Shown: positions 35,108 to 44,130 of the stretch, one piece after another
Layout of the letters: the number at the start of each line of letters is the position of its first letter
Numbering within the stretch: position 1 is the first letter of the stretch
From: DSFO01 sp041640715
GTDB taxonomy: Archaea > Thermoproteota > Thermoprotei > Gearchaeales > Gearchaeaceae
Reading direction: 5' to 3'
NCBI GenBank assembly: GCA_041640715.1
Contig: JBEPZU010000003.1
Coordinates: 1 to 64,000, forward strand
Length of the DNA: 64,000 bases
Made by a program: the position numbers and the translations under genes
Notes under the pieces: generated by a model
Seen by the model: only the letters and a program-made list of their open reading frames with translations
The model's database searches: none
What the model was told of the DNA's origin: nothing

Positions 35108-36322
35108 GTGATAGAAGAGATAAGGGCGAAGCTTAGCAGTTCTCTGCTCAATAGAACGATTATTCATTGTGTGACTTCCAGCTTCGCTATCTATAAAGCA
35201 ATAGACATAGCAAGGTTCTTGATAAAGCATGGAGCTAACGTAATACCTGTCTTAAGTGAAAAAGCATCAAAATTGATAAATCCTATCTTGTTTGAATATG
35301 CTACTGGAAATAGACCTGTTCATAAAATAACAGGGAAAGTAGAACACGTTAGTCTATTCAAAGAAAACAAGGTAGACCTCGTATTGATAGCTCCTGCCAC
35401 TGCAAATACAATAGCCAAGATAGCCAATGGCATCTCTGATAGCACAGTTACTTTAGTAGCATCTGTTGCGATAGGGCTAGGAATACCTATGCTTATAGTT
35501 CCCGCTATGCATGAACCTATGTATGAAAATCCGCTTATTAAATCAAGTATAGAGAGATTGGAAAAGTTAAGGATTAGCTTCGTAGAACCTAGGATTGAGG
35601 AAGGAAAGGCCAAGATAGCTACGGAAGAAGAGATATTCCTAGCAGTGATGAGATTGCTTCAAGAAAAACCTTTAATAGGTAAGAAGGTCCTCGTAACAGC
35701 AGGTTCAACAAGAGAATACATAGATTCTGTTAGATTCATAACAAACGCGAGCTCAGGTAAAATGGGCTTAGCTATGGCTAAGGCAGCTTGGTATCTAGGC
35801 GCAGATGTTCTCTTTGTCCATGGAGACGTGAAGATCGAAATACCTAGATTCATGAAATCAATCCATGTAGAGGACTCTGAAGAAATGCTCTCGGTCATTT
35901 CAGATATATTAGCTAAGAACAGAATAGATTATTTTGTAGCATCAGCAGCTGTTGTGGATTTCAAACCAATTGCCAAAGTTGAAGGTAAAATAGATAGTAA
36001 GATAGAGAAACTTCAGTTAGAACTGATACCTACTAAGAAAATAATAAAAGAAGTAAAGAAGATTTCTAAGGAAACAGTCCTCATAGCTTTCAAAGCTGAG
36101 TACGGGATGAATAAAAATCTCGAAGAATTGATAAAGGATTATGAATTTTGCGATTATATCGTGGTCAACGATATATCTAGAAAAGACATAGGATTTGGTA
36201 GTGATTTCAATGAGGTAATGTTTGTGGATGTTTCTAAAAGAAAGGTCAAAGAAATAAGTAAAACATCTAAAGATACGCTCGCTGGGCTCATATGGAAAGA
36301 AATACTATATGAAAGAACATAA
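35108..36322 (+). CDS. coaBC: Bifunctional phosphopantothenoylcysteine decarboxylase/phosphopantothenate-cysteine ligase
   Basis: A 404-residue fusion. The CoaC flavodoxin-like half (1-185) has HCVTSSFAIYKAIDIARFL, IAPATANTIAKIANG and PAMHEPMYENP with the active-site histidine. The CoaB half starts near 193 with VLVTAGSTREYIDSVRFI and TNASSGKMG. It makes 4'-phosphopantetheine for coenzyme A. The start is GTG at 35108. The last 14 bp overlap the following methyltransferase gene. Confidence 0.95.
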   Translation: MIEEIRAKLSSSLLNRTIIHCVTSSFAIYKAIDIARFLIKHGANVIPVLSEKASKLINPILFEYATGNRPVHKITGKVEHVSLFKENKVDLVLIAPATANTIAKIANGISDSTVTLVASVAIGLGIPMLIVPAMHEPMYENPLIKSSIERLEKLRISFVEPRIEEGKAKIATEEEIFLAVMRLLQEKPLIGKKVLVTAGSTREYIDSVRFITNASSGKMGLAMAKAAWYLGADVLFVHGDVKIEIPRFMKSIHVEDSEEMLSVISDILAKNRIDYFVASAAVVDFKPIAKVEGKIDSKIEKLQLELIPTKKIIKEVKKISKETVLIAFKAEYGMNKNLEELIKDYEFCDYIVVNDISRKDIGFGSDFNEVMFVDVSKRKVKEISKTSKDTLAGLIWKEILYERT

Positions 36323-36902
36323 ATCTGAAGAACTGTTGGAAAGACTAGCGCCCTTCTATGAAAGTTTATGGGCTCCTTTGGGAATGCTCATAACTGCTAG
36401 GAGGACTTACAGCTCTATAATGCAAGAAGCCGCTGATTTCTTGGATTGTGAAAGAATCTTAGACGTAGGAGCTGGGACTGGAAAGCTTCATGATTTCTTG
36501 CATTGTGAAGATTACGTAGCCTTAGATATTTCCGAGAGATTTCTCAAAATTTTGAATAGAAAAAGGAAGAAGTCCTCTGCTATAAGGGCTACTGCTTTAA
36601 GATTGCCTTTTAGAAGAGAATCTTTTGAAGGAGTAGCAATGCTCTTCGTCCTTCACATGATAGAAGATAAGGATGAAGCTTTGAAGGAAATCAATCGCGT
36701 TCTTAAGAAAGGGGGTAAATTCATATGTTCTGTTTTAACTCTCAATAGCAGAATTAGCATTTTACTATCTAAATGGTGGTCTATAGACCTTTTAACTAAA
36801 AAGGAATACGTGAATTTATTTTCAAGAAACGGCTTTAATGTTTATTCTCATAACGAGATAGGAGCATGGACAATTTTCAAATGTGTTAAAGATATTATTT
36901 AG
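36309..36902 (+). CDS. SAM-dependent methyltransferase (type 11)
   Basis: A 197-residue methyltransferase. Motif I is ILDVGAGTG, the acidic strand end is YVALDIS, motif III-like LPFRRESFEGVAMLFVLHMI contains the typical D/E-x-F pattern, and LKKGGKFICSVL is the last core strand. It is coupled to coaBC by a 14-bp overlap. The acceptor is unknown; a small metabolite or quinone is possible. Confidence 0.88.
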   Translation: MKEHKSEELLERLAPFYESLWAPLGMLITARRTYSSIMQEAADFLDCERILDVGAGTGKLHDFLHCEDYVALDISERFLKILNRKRKKSSAIRATALRLPFRRESFEGVAMLFVLHMIEDKDEALKEINRVLKKGGKFICSVLTLNSRISILLSKWWSIDLLTKKEYVNLFSRNGFNVYSHNEIGAWTIFKCVKDII

Positions 36903-36920
36903 CTCGTTTATTTTTGAATA

Positions 36921-37568
36921 GTGCGTATACTTAAGTTTACTAGCGAGCCTTTACATTCTTGGATTAGAGAGTTATTTAGGAAGCATAAGGAAACTTTAGA
37001 GGAGTTTTGTCTGTTTAATTGTAAATTTTTACCCGAAAAAGAACTTGTGCAAATGCATTTTATTTTGGAAGCAAAGGGCGGAATAAAAGAAATATCGGAA
37101 ACAATAAACAATTCAGAAGATGTTGTTCATTACGAACCTTTTGTAATCCGTCCTAATTTGCTAATAGGTTCTGTGTTGGTATCAAGATGCACACTCTGTG
37201 CTACTTTAGCTAAATCAGAATGTTCCTTCAGAAAAATGGTGAATAGAAAGGATGGAGTTTTAGAATGGGAATTAATAGGTTCGCCTAAACAAGTCTCAAG
37301 TTTATTGAAAGAAATCGAAGAGAAAGCAATCAAGATAGACATCAAATATATTGGAAGTATTGGAGGTAAGAAATCCAACCTTACCGAAAATCAAGAGAAG
37401 CTCCTCAAAATGGCTTATGAGCTAGGATATTTCGATTATCCTAGAAGGATTTCTTTAGAGGAGTTAGCTGATAAATTAAATCTAAATCCTTCTACATTAA
37501 GTGAAAAAATGAGGAGGGCGATTAGAAACTTGATTAAAGATCATATAGAAAAAAAGGATTTCGAATAA
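36921..37568 (+). CDS. Bacterio-opsin-activator-like HTH regulator
   Basis: A 215-residue protein with a C-terminal HTH_10 domain (about 155-210): LTENQEKLLKMAYELGYFDY, ISLEELADKLNLNPSTLSEK, then RRAIRNLI. This is the hallmark of Bat-type archaeal regulators. The N-terminal region holds a sensor-like alpha/beta part with the cysteine cluster CTLCATLAKSEC, which could bind a metal or sense redox state. The start is GTG at 36921. It converges on the second oxidase operon, leaving 4 bp between stops, so control of that oxidase is an appealing but unproven idea. Confidence 0.85.
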   Translation: MRILKFTSEPLHSWIRELFRKHKETLEEFCLFNCKFLPEKELVQMHFILEAKGGIKEISETINNSEDVVHYEPFVIRPNLLIGSVLVSRCTLCATLAKSECSFRKMVNRKDGVLEWELIGSPKQVSSLLKEIEEKAIKIDIKYIGSIGGKKSNLTENQEKLLKMAYELGYFDYPRRISLEELADKLNLNPSTLSEKMRRAIRNLIKDHIEKKDFE

Positions 37569-37572
37569 GGTT

Positions 37573-39225
37573 TTAGTAGAATATGGGCATTCCCGCTAAT
37601 CTTGCAAAAGAGTAGAAGTAAAGCAATAGCAGTATTAATCCGACTATTATACAGAGCGCTAAACTACCTGTTTTACTAGCCTTTGAGGTTTTTATCTCAA
37701 AACTCGTCATTAATCCTTCAAAGACATTTTCTTTCTGAGGTTTTGATAAAAAGATTGTGGCTACTATGTTGAAAACAAAGAGTATTCCTCCTATTATTGC
37801 GATCAGAGCTCCTACTATTATTAAAGGAGATACCCAAGTCCATTGAGGTAAGGTCATTTCAGGATAGAAGAAAGTCCTTCGCGGACTCCCATTAAATCCA
37901 GCTACAGACATGGTTGTCGCTAATATGAGTATACCGAAGAAAAATACGTAAGGCTGTATCTTTGCTATTTTTACACTGTAGATTTTCTTCGAAGTTAAGG
38001 CAGGTATAGCATAATAGAACAATACCATGAAGGCCATGGTTGTTGCACCTGCCACTAGTGTATGGAAGTGTCCAGGAACCCATAAAGTATTATGGTAATT
38101 TACGTTTGGCTGTAAAGTAGTTTGCGGTTGAGCAATAATTCCTCCAAAGCCTATAAGGATTAGGCTAAGAACAGTTGTGGATATCGCAGGATTGCTCCAA
38201 GGAATTTTTCTTATCCATCCAAATAGGCTGGTATGGCCTGAAGCTCTTATTACGCTCTCTATAGCTCCTGCTAGTGCTAGCCCGTGTAGTAATGTAGGTA
38301 CTGATAGGAAATGAGAACCTACACTTCCACTTGCCTGCTTGAGCGCATAGGACCATCCTGGATCTACTAAAATATGATGACCTATACCAGGTACTACAAA
38401 TATAGGATATAAGACAAATGCTATTCTTGCATATCTTTCATTAATGAATCTTATCGCTGCAAGACCTGTTCCTAGAACTACTAGAGCGTATAATACAGCT
38501 ATCGTAGCTGATATATTAAGGTATTGTGCATCATGACCCAATCCCCAGAAATACCATCTGTACACCATTACATTCATAGGCATCAATCCTACTCTCCATA
38601 GAAGTGTGTAGAGCATTGATATTGCACCTTGAATCACTACTGTCAAAGCTATGATCGCAGCTATGCCAGCACCCCATGTCACTAAAGGCAAAGAACCTGT
38701 ATATGCTCCTTTAATTTTTGCATTGTAAATCGTCAAGAAGAATATTATTACAGCTATTCCTGCACCTAAAGCAAATAGCAAGTATCCTACATAAAAGAGA
38801 GGATGTGCAGCCAATGGAGGATATGCAGTAAATAATACGCTTGCGTTGCCTGAAGCTACTAGTATTTCTATCATTATTTGACCTATGAGCATAAAGGCAA
38901 ATGCCATCCAAGCCAAACGAATTGAGTAGAGTTCTGAGTTCAACAAAACGGCCCCTGCGAAATACACTATAGTGATTTCAGCCCATATTATCCAGAATAT
39001 CAGCATGTTAATTCCGTGTAACGTTAACCAAATATAGTAATTCTCGTGGGTTATCCCTAGTACATTTATCAAAGAAGAGACCGTAGATCTCCCTCCAGCT
39101 ACGAATAAAGCAGCTATTCCTCCTATGATTATTGATAGTAATGCCATTACTAAGTTAGCTGTTATTAGTAGTCTAGTCTTATCGTATATCTTAAGATCTG
39201 CCAAAGGAGATATTCTATAGCTCAT
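37573..39225 (-). CDS. Heme-copper oxidase subunit I, second copy (B-type, SoxB/DoxB-like)
   Basis: A 550-residue protein with at least 13 helices. The low-spin heme His is in LTLHGINML; CuB ligand and tyrosine are in GHDAQY; the His pair is in GIGHHILVDPGW; and the high-spin heme His is in PGHFHTL. GHDAQY and the N-terminal extension resemble SoxB/DoxB of Sulfolobales, unlike the Thermus-like first copy. The ATG at 39225 overlaps the subunit II stop as ATGA, with GGTGAT just before, which settles the start over a TTG 48 bp upstream. Confidence 0.94.
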   Translation of the reverse strand: MSYRISPLADLKIYDKTRLLITANLVMALLSIIIGGIAALFVAGGRSTVSSLINVLGITHENYYIWLTLHGINMLIFWIIWAEITIVYFAGAVLLNSELYSIRLAWMAFAFMLIGQIMIEILVASGNASVLFTAYPPLAAHPLFYVGYLLFALGAGIAVIIFFLTIYNAKIKGAYTGSLPLVTWGAGIAAIIALTVVIQGAISMLYTLLWRVGLMPMNVMVYRWYFWGLGHDAQYLNISATIAVLYALVVLGTGLAAIRFINERYARIAFVLYPIFVVPGIGHHILVDPGWSYALKQASGSVGSHFLSVPTLLHGLALAGAIESVIRASGHTSLFGWIRKIPWSNPAISTTVLSLILIGFGGIIAQPQTTLQPNVNYHNTLWVPGHFHTLVAGATTMAFMVLFYYAIPALTSKKIYSVKIAKIQPYVFFFGILILATTMSVAGFNGSPRRTFFYPEMTLPQWTWVSPLIIVGALIAIIGGILFVFNIVATIFLSKPQKENVFEGLMTSFEIKTSKASKTGSLALCIIVGLILLLLYFYSFARLAGMPIFY

Positions 39226-39740
39226 GGTATCACCTCTATGATACCTCTCATTCCACCATGACCGTAGCCGCAATATTCATTGCAAATAATGTAGTAGGTA
39301 CCTTCCTTGTCAAATCTTATATTAAATTTAAAAGCCATTCCTGGCATGACCATGATATTATAAACTGCGTCTTCTCCTACCAATGAGAAACCGTGCATCA
39401 CATCTGTGCTAGAAACCCAAATTTCATATTCAACTCCTTTCTTCAGGATTATCTTAGAGGGTTCCCAATAGTATTGTTTGCCCGCTAGGTATATTGGTGT
39501 TCCTGGAGGAACAGGCTTGTCTGCAAATTCCTCCATAAAAGCTTGAACAAGCTTCTCATATTCCTCATGTTCTATAGCAATTGCTGTAGCTGGTACTGCA
39601 TGTTTAGCATCTGCCAAAGGCCAAAGCAGAGTAGTTAGAGCTAGTATTATTCCGATGATGAATGAAAGTGCTATCCATAGCCTTTCCTCTTTGGTGAAAG
39701 GTTTATACCACTCCTCTATTTTCTTAGGTATTACCACCAT
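39222..39740 (-). CDS. Cytochrome oxidase subunit II, second copy (CuA)
   Basis: A 172-residue protein. One N-terminal helix (RLWIALSFIIGIILALTTLL) is followed by a linker of about 40 residues and the cupredoxin domain. CuA ligands are complete: His in DVMHGFSL, CNEYC, His and Met in GYGHGGMRG. The ATG at 39740 is chosen because it follows the small-subunit stop by 2 bp; a longer frame upstream only reads through that small gene. The soluble domain is longer than in the first copy. Confidence 0.93.
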   Translation of the reverse strand: MVVIPKKIEEWYKPFTKEERLWIALSFIIGIILALTTLLWPLADAKHAVPATAIAIEHEEYEKLVQAFMEEFADKPVPPGTPIYLAGKQYYWEPSKIILKKGVEYEIWVSSTDVMHGFSLVGEDAVYNIMVMPGMAFKFNIRFDKEGTYYIICNEYCGYGHGGMRGIIEVIP

Positions 39741-39742
39741 GT

Positions 39743-39889
39743 TTATGGTGGAATAGGACCTACGGGCATACCATGCATAGAGACAACTTCGATTAACGCC
39801 CATACACCGTAGGCGAACATTATACCAATTGCAATAGCGCCCCAGAACCATAAGTTGTCCAATAACGTTGAAGATACTTTGCTTGCCAT
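39743..39889 (-). CDS. Small single-helix subunit heading the second oxidase operon
   Basis: A 48-codon frame reading MASKVSSTLLDNLWFWGAIA with one membrane helix through GIMFAYGVWALIEVV and ending MPVGPIPP. Its TAA lies 2 bp before the subunit II ATG. Gene order small-II-I equals that of the first operon and of ba3 operons that encode subunit IIa. There is little sequence identity between the two small proteins. The promoter with a TATA-like box lies directly upstream. Confidence 0.65.
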   Translation of the reverse strand: MASKVSSTLLDNLWFWGAIAIGIMFAYGVWALIEVVSMHGMPVGPIPP

Positions 39890-39907
39890 ATGATTTCTAT
39901 AAATTTT

Positions 39908-39918
39908 GGATATAGAAA
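39908..39918 (-). promoter_or_regulatory. TATA-like box of the second oxidase operon
   Basis: A TTTCTATATCC tract on the minus strand lies about 27 nt before the ATG at 39889. The spacing suggests a leaderless transcript. A second AT-rich block further upstream (39930-39970) could hold regulator sites, but I see no clear palindrome. Confidence 0.4.
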
Positions 39919-39976
39919 AAAATAATCCCGAATATATTTGGTATTTATTTATATACTAAAATATGAAAATATATAA

Positions 39977-41041
39977 TTAAATACTATTATTTTTCAAAAT
40001 TTTATAAGATAATATGCTTAGCCTACCAGCAAGCTTCCTGGTCACTTCGAAATAAGCTTTAGCTGCTTCACTTTCAGGTTCTGCTATCAATATAGGAATT
40101 CCTTCATCTGATAGTTTTCTTAGAGATGGGTCTAAAGGAATGCTTCCTAGATAAGGAACGTTCAATTTATCAGCCAATTCTCTTCCTCCTCCTGAACCGA
40201 ATACGTCTATTCTGTTCTTGCAATGAGGGCATATTAGATAGCTCATATTCTCAACTATGCCTAGTATATTATTATTCAGTTTTTTGAACATGGTCAAAGC
40301 CTTCATAGCTATAGAATAGGCCGCAGGCTGAGGCGTTGTTACCACTAATATGCTAGCATTAGGTAATAGTTGGGCCAAAGTCAAAGGTACATCACCTGTT
40401 CCTGGAGGTAAATCCACGATCAAATAATCTAACTCACCCCAATCTACATCTGTAATCAATTGTCTGAGAGCTCCAGAAACTATGGGGCCTCTCCATATTA
40501 AAGGGGTATCTTCAGTTATGAAGAACCCAATAGAAATCACCTTAACGCCATATGATATAGGCGGTAAAAGCTTTTTCCCATCCGTTCTAACAGGATCCTT
40601 TATGCCTAACATCCTAGGTACACTAGGGCCGTATATATCGCCATCTAATAGACCGACTTTGGCTCCGCTTATAGCTAATGCTACTGCTATGTTGCATGCT
40701 ACAGTGGTCTTGCCAACACCTCCTTTACCGCTTGCTATAGCTATGATGTTCTTAACATTAGGTAGTATGTCTTCAGGCAATATCCTCCTCGATGGGAGTA
40801 CTTTGGCTGAGGTCTTAACTTCTACTTCCTTAACCCCCTTTATCTTCTTTAACTCATAGATTATGCTATCTTCGATTTCTTTTTTCAAAGGACATGCAGG
40901 AGTTGTAAGCTCGCACTCTACGATCACTTTTCCGCCATCTATCTCAACCTTCTTGATCATCCCCATTTTAACGATGCTAACTCCAAGCTCAGGGTCTTTT
41001 ATTCTGTCTAAGATATCCAATATCTCCTTTTCTTTAATCAT
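39977..41041 (-). CDS. Mrp/NBP35-type iron-sulfur carrier ATPase with N-terminal MIP18 domain
   Basis: A 354-residue fusion. Residues 1-80 are a MIP18/DUF59 domain (IKDPELGVSIVKMGMI, TTPACPLKKEI). From about 98 comes the ParA-like ATPase with IAIASGKGGVGKTTVA, LDGDIYGPSVPRML and LIVDLPPGTGD. CPHC near the C-terminus provides the bridging cluster cysteines. It delivers 4Fe-4S clusters to apoproteins. A separate MIP18-only gene lies at 52759. It is divergent from the LysO-like gene. Confidence 0.94.
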   Translation of the reverse strand: MIKEKEILDILDRIKDPELGVSIVKMGMIKKVEIDGGKVIVECELTTPACPLKKEIEDSIIYELKKIKGVKEVEVKTSAKVLPSRRILPEDILPNVKNIIAIASGKGGVGKTTVACNIAVALAISGAKVGLLDGDIYGPSVPRMLGIKDPVRTDGKKLLPPISYGVKVISIGFFITEDTPLIWRGPIVSGALRQLITDVDWGELDYLIVDLPPGTGDVPLTLAQLLPNASILVVTTPQPAAYSIAMKALTMFKKLNNNILGIVENMSYLICPHCKNRIDVFGSGGGRELADKLNVPYLGSIPLDPSLRKLSDEGIPILIAEPESEAAKAYFEVTRKLAGRLSILSYKILKNNSI

Positions 41042-41091
41042 TCAAAACGTAAGTAAAATACCATTTATTTAAGCATGAGAATCTTAATTTT

Positions 41092-41946
41092 ATGGATATA
41101 CTTGCTATTTTATTTTTAACGCTATTCCTATCTTCCCTAATCTTATCTATGAAGATCAATTACAATTTAGAAAAAGCCTTGACTTCAATAGTGATCCTTT
41201 TAATACTCACCATCTCTTCATGGGCTTCAGCTAGTCTAAAAGGAAGCACTTACATATTTTCAGTGTTTTTCATCGCTTTCGCTTATGGTTTCTTCGTAGT
41301 CTTATTCAGCTATCTAATAGGCTTAGTTTTAGGAGGTTACAAAGATAACTCTAAACTGGTCAATAGCAAACCTAACTTGAGCTTCATATTAGCGATAGCC
41401 ATTGGCTGGGTTGTGGGATATTTCTTACCAGAACATCTGCCTTTCAAAGAAGCGATATTCTATGAGCTTCTCATCCTAGCAGTTTTTGCTGGTCTTGCAA
41501 CTGGCAGGTATTTTTCAACGTATTTGCTCAAGAAGAATATCAGGACTTTAATTCTTAGCATAACTAGCGCTTTTATAGGAGGTTTCATCGCTGGTTATGT
41601 ATTAGCTCTCGTGTTCAACATGGACATAAAGACTTCTATGGCTATTTCCTTGGGAATGGGCTGGTATACTTATGCAGGACCTTTGATAGCTAGCTATGAA
41701 GGGGTCTTGATAGGAAATATAGCCTTTTTAGCTAATTTCATAAGGGAACAGTTAACTTTCATCCTCGTACCATTTCTTAGAGGCAATCCGCATTCTTTGC
41801 TCTGTATTGGTGGTGCTACTACCATGGATGATACACTCCCAATTTACATAGCGAAGCTAGGTAAAGAATATTCGATATTAGCTATTTCCAACGGCTTCCT
41901 TTTGACTTTGTTAGTACCTATTGTCTTACCTTTAATTTTGATTTAA
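41092..41946 (+). CDS. lysO: LysO-like lysine exporter
   Basis: A 284-residue protein with eight or nine helices. Family blocks visible are SLGMGWYTYAGPLI, IGNIAFLANFIREQL and CIGGATTMDDTLP, the conserved signature of LysO/YbjE (DUF340). The protein exports lysine and its toxic analogue in bacteria. The same genome makes lysine through a large dap operon, so an overflow role makes sense, although the two loci are 13 kb apart. The promoter is within the 50-bp divergent spacer to the mrp gene. Confidence 0.88.
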   Translation: MDILAILFLTLFLSSLILSMKINYNLEKALTSIVILLILTISSWASASLKGSTYIFSVFFIAFAYGFFVVLFSYLIGLVLGGYKDNSKLVNSKPNLSFILAIAIGWVVGYFLPEHLPFKEAIFYELLILAVFAGLATGRYFSTYLLKKNIRTLILSITSAFIGGFIAGYVLALVFNMDIKTSMAISLGMGWYTYAGPLIASYEGVLIGNIAFLANFIREQLTFILVPFLRGNPHSLLCIGGATTMDDTLPIYIAKLGKEYSILAISNGFLLTLLVPIVLPLILI

Positions 41947-42487
41947 AAGACCATAACACCTTCAAGATACAAAGTTAAAGAGAATCTCTCAAGGCCTGAG
42001 AACAATAATAAATAAGCTTGTAACATGGCTGAGATCTTCTTGTGTGCGCCAAAAACCGAATTACACGAGAAGGTATAGTGCGATGTTGATTTGAAGCATT
42101 AGTTAAGTTGTTCAAAATCACGTTTAGAACGATGCTTCCAATCCGAAAAATGAATGCTATAATGCTGAATTTCCTAATCCTAATATCTAGCTTCATCAAG
42201 AGAAAAAAGAGCTAGCGTACCGAAGATAGTAATATGAGGTTCAAGACTAGAATAAATTCTTTGGTAAAGATCGATTCGGTTTTTAATGTGATCATCCACA
42301 CATCGAGGTTGGCAATAAAAGATGTCATTAAAACATAGAGAGCTAAGGTATTGTTCGAAGTCTCAGATATCCTTACTTAGAAAAAAACTCTGATTGGTGT
42401 TGTTATTAAAGAGTAAGCCACAAACCGTGGTCAAAATAAACAAAACCATAACTTTAAATGTTATTTTAGAATCTATATTAACACGAT
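41947..42487. other. Gene-poor stretch between lysO and the MDR operon
   Basis: The 540 bp contain no frame I can support. On the minus strand a stretch at about 42230-42385 reads SNNTLALYVLMTSFIANLDV onward like a membrane helix, but it has no start, and a TAG separates it from a further Ile-rich frame (41975-42199). This could be a decayed membrane-protein gene. The last 50 bp contain AT-rich promoter elements for the MDR gene. Confidence 0.4.
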
Positions 42488-43525
42488 ATGAAAGCGGCTT
42501 TCATAAGGAGACATGGAGGCCCTGAAGTAATAGAATACGGAGAATTAGAAGATCCTGTCCCCAAGCCTGGTGAAGTACTCGTGAAGATATTGTTCTCTTC
42601 TATTAACAGGATAGATACTCTGGTTAGACAAGGTTATCCTGGGATAAAAATAGAAATGCCCCATATACTAGGCGTAGATGCGATAGGATATGTTGAGAAA
42701 GTAGGCGAAAATGTAGGTAATATAAACAAAGGAGACATGGTCATGGTTTATCCCATTGTTAGTTGCGGTGTTTGCGAAAATTGTTTGAAAGGAATGGAGA
42801 ATAGATGCACGCAGTGGAAGATGATAGGATTTCAATATAGAGGGGCTAATGCAGAATATATAAATGTTCCTTCAAGGAACATCATAAAACTCGAAGATGG
42901 TTCAAATCCAGAGAAATATGGCGTCCTCCCGCTAGTACTTTTAACTAGTTGGAGATCTCTTGTTACATTAGGAAGCATAAATAAAGATACTACCATCTTC
43001 CTTTGGGGAGGCAGCTCTGGTGTAGGTACGATATCTATTCAAATAGCTAAGTATTTCGGCGCAAAGGTGATAACAGCTACAAGCTCAGATTGGAAAGCTG
43101 AAAAACTCAAGGCTTTAGGTGCAGATTTGGTTCTCAATTATTTAAGAGATGACATACTGAGTAAAGTCAGAGAATTCACCGATGGATATGGAGTAGATTT
43201 AGTCATAGATCCTGTAGGTTCTGAGCTTTCTAGATCTCTCGACTTAGACTTGGCTAAAGTTGGAGGTAGGATAATATTTTACGGAGTTTGGAAAATGGAT
43301 TCTTTTCCTATAAATTGGAGGAGGATTTATTTGAAGCATTTATCGATAATAGGTTTTCATACAGGGGGGAAATGGGAACTAATGGAAGCCCTTAAGTTAG
43401 TTAAGAAAGGCATAATACAACCTGTGATTTACAAAACCCTTGATTTAGAAGAAGTTGCTAATGCCCATCGAATTCTTGAAAGCGGCGAAGTATTCGGTAA
43501 GATAGCCATAAAGATTTCTAGATGA
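42488..43525 (+). CDS. MDR family zinc-binding oxidoreductase lacking the catalytic zinc site
   Basis: A 345-residue medium-chain dehydrogenase. The Rossmann loop is GGSSGVGTISIQ. The structural zinc lobe CGVCENCLKGMENRC is complete. The catalytic-zinc cysteine is missing: the usual CG.D..I position reads SINRIDTLVR, as in quinone oxidoreductases and acryloyl/crotonyl-CoA reductases. It is therefore probably an NADPH-dependent enoyl reductase. It begins a tight operon with a CPBP protease and a UbiA enzyme. Confidence 0.88.
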   Translation: MKAAFIRRHGGPEVIEYGELEDPVPKPGEVLVKILFSSINRIDTLVRQGYPGIKIEMPHILGVDAIGYVEKVGENVGNINKGDMVMVYPIVSCGVCENCLKGMENRCTQWKMIGFQYRGANAEYINVPSRNIIKLEDGSNPEKYGVLPLVLLTSWRSLVTLGSINKDTTIFLWGGSSGVGTISIQIAKYFGAKVITATSSDWKAEKLKALGADLVLNYLRDDILSKVREFTDGYGVDLVIDPVGSELSRSLDLDLAKVGGRIIFYGVWKMDSFPINWRRIYLKHLSIIGFHTGGKWELMEALKLVKKGIIQPVIYKTLDLEEVANAHRILESGEVFGKIAIKISR

Positions 43526-44130
43526 TCAAGATTCCTTCATTAGCTCTTCTTTTAGCTCCTTTAATAGCCTGGCCTTTAGTCTTCGTAGTATTAAGCGAGA
43601 TATTCGTTTTCGCAATGCTTTTTGCTACGATAATTTTAGGAACGACATCTTATTTTCTATTCAAAGATGAAATTCGCAAGACTTTCGTAAGAAGCAATAA
43701 ACTCACTGTTATTCTAGTAGGTTTCATCGCTTCTTTACTACTTTACGGTATATTCTATTTAGGCGGATATCTAAGCAATTACCTAGGACTTGGCAACTTA
43801 GTTTCAAGTGTCTATGATATTTTGCTTGGAATTGATAGGATAGCCTTAGCTTTCTCTCTGATAGTAATAGGATTCATGGAAGAAGTATATTGGAGAGGTT
43901 TTCTTCAAGGGGTTTTCTTGGTAAATAAAAGCTTTCCTTGGTTAATATCTTCGATATACTATTCGCTAGTTCACTTAGTGACTTTCAACGTGATCTTGGT
44001 CATCGCTGCTTTAATAGTGGGGTTGATAACTGGTTATATAGCATATAGATTTGGAGTAGCGTCCTCAATAATAACCCATGTAGTTTGGCTTCAATTAATT
44101 ATAGTAATATTTCCTATATTATTATCATGA
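43522..44130 (+). CDS. CPBP family intramembrane metalloprotease (CAAX protease-like)
   Basis: A 202-residue protein with about six helices. The first motif FMEEVYWRGFLQG has the paired glutamates and arginine; the second is YSLVHLVTF with His; the third is ASSIITHVVW. These are the Abi/CPBP active-site motifs. In eukaryotes the family trims prenylated proteins; in prokaryotes roles vary. It overlaps the MDR gene and the following UbiA gene by 4 bp each. Confidence 0.88.
   Translation: MIKIPSLALLLAPLIAWPLVFVVLSEIFVFAMLFATIILGTTSYFLFKDEIRKTFVRSNKLTVILVGFIASLLLYGIFYLGGYLSNYLGLGNLVSSVYDILLGIDRIALAFSLIVIGFMEEVYWRGFLQGVFLVNKSFPWLISSIYYSLVHLVTFNVILVIAALIVGLITGYIAYRFGVASSIITHVVWLQLIIVIFPILLS

Noticed and set aside
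39741..39851. N-terminal extension of oxidase subunit II
   Set aside because: The extension is an out-of-frame reading of the small single-helix gene; the ATG at 39740 right after that gene's stop is the real start.
41975..42199. 74-codon minus-strand frame in the gap after lysO
   Set aside because: No promoter, no recognisable family, odd composition; treated as part of a gene-poor or decayed interval.
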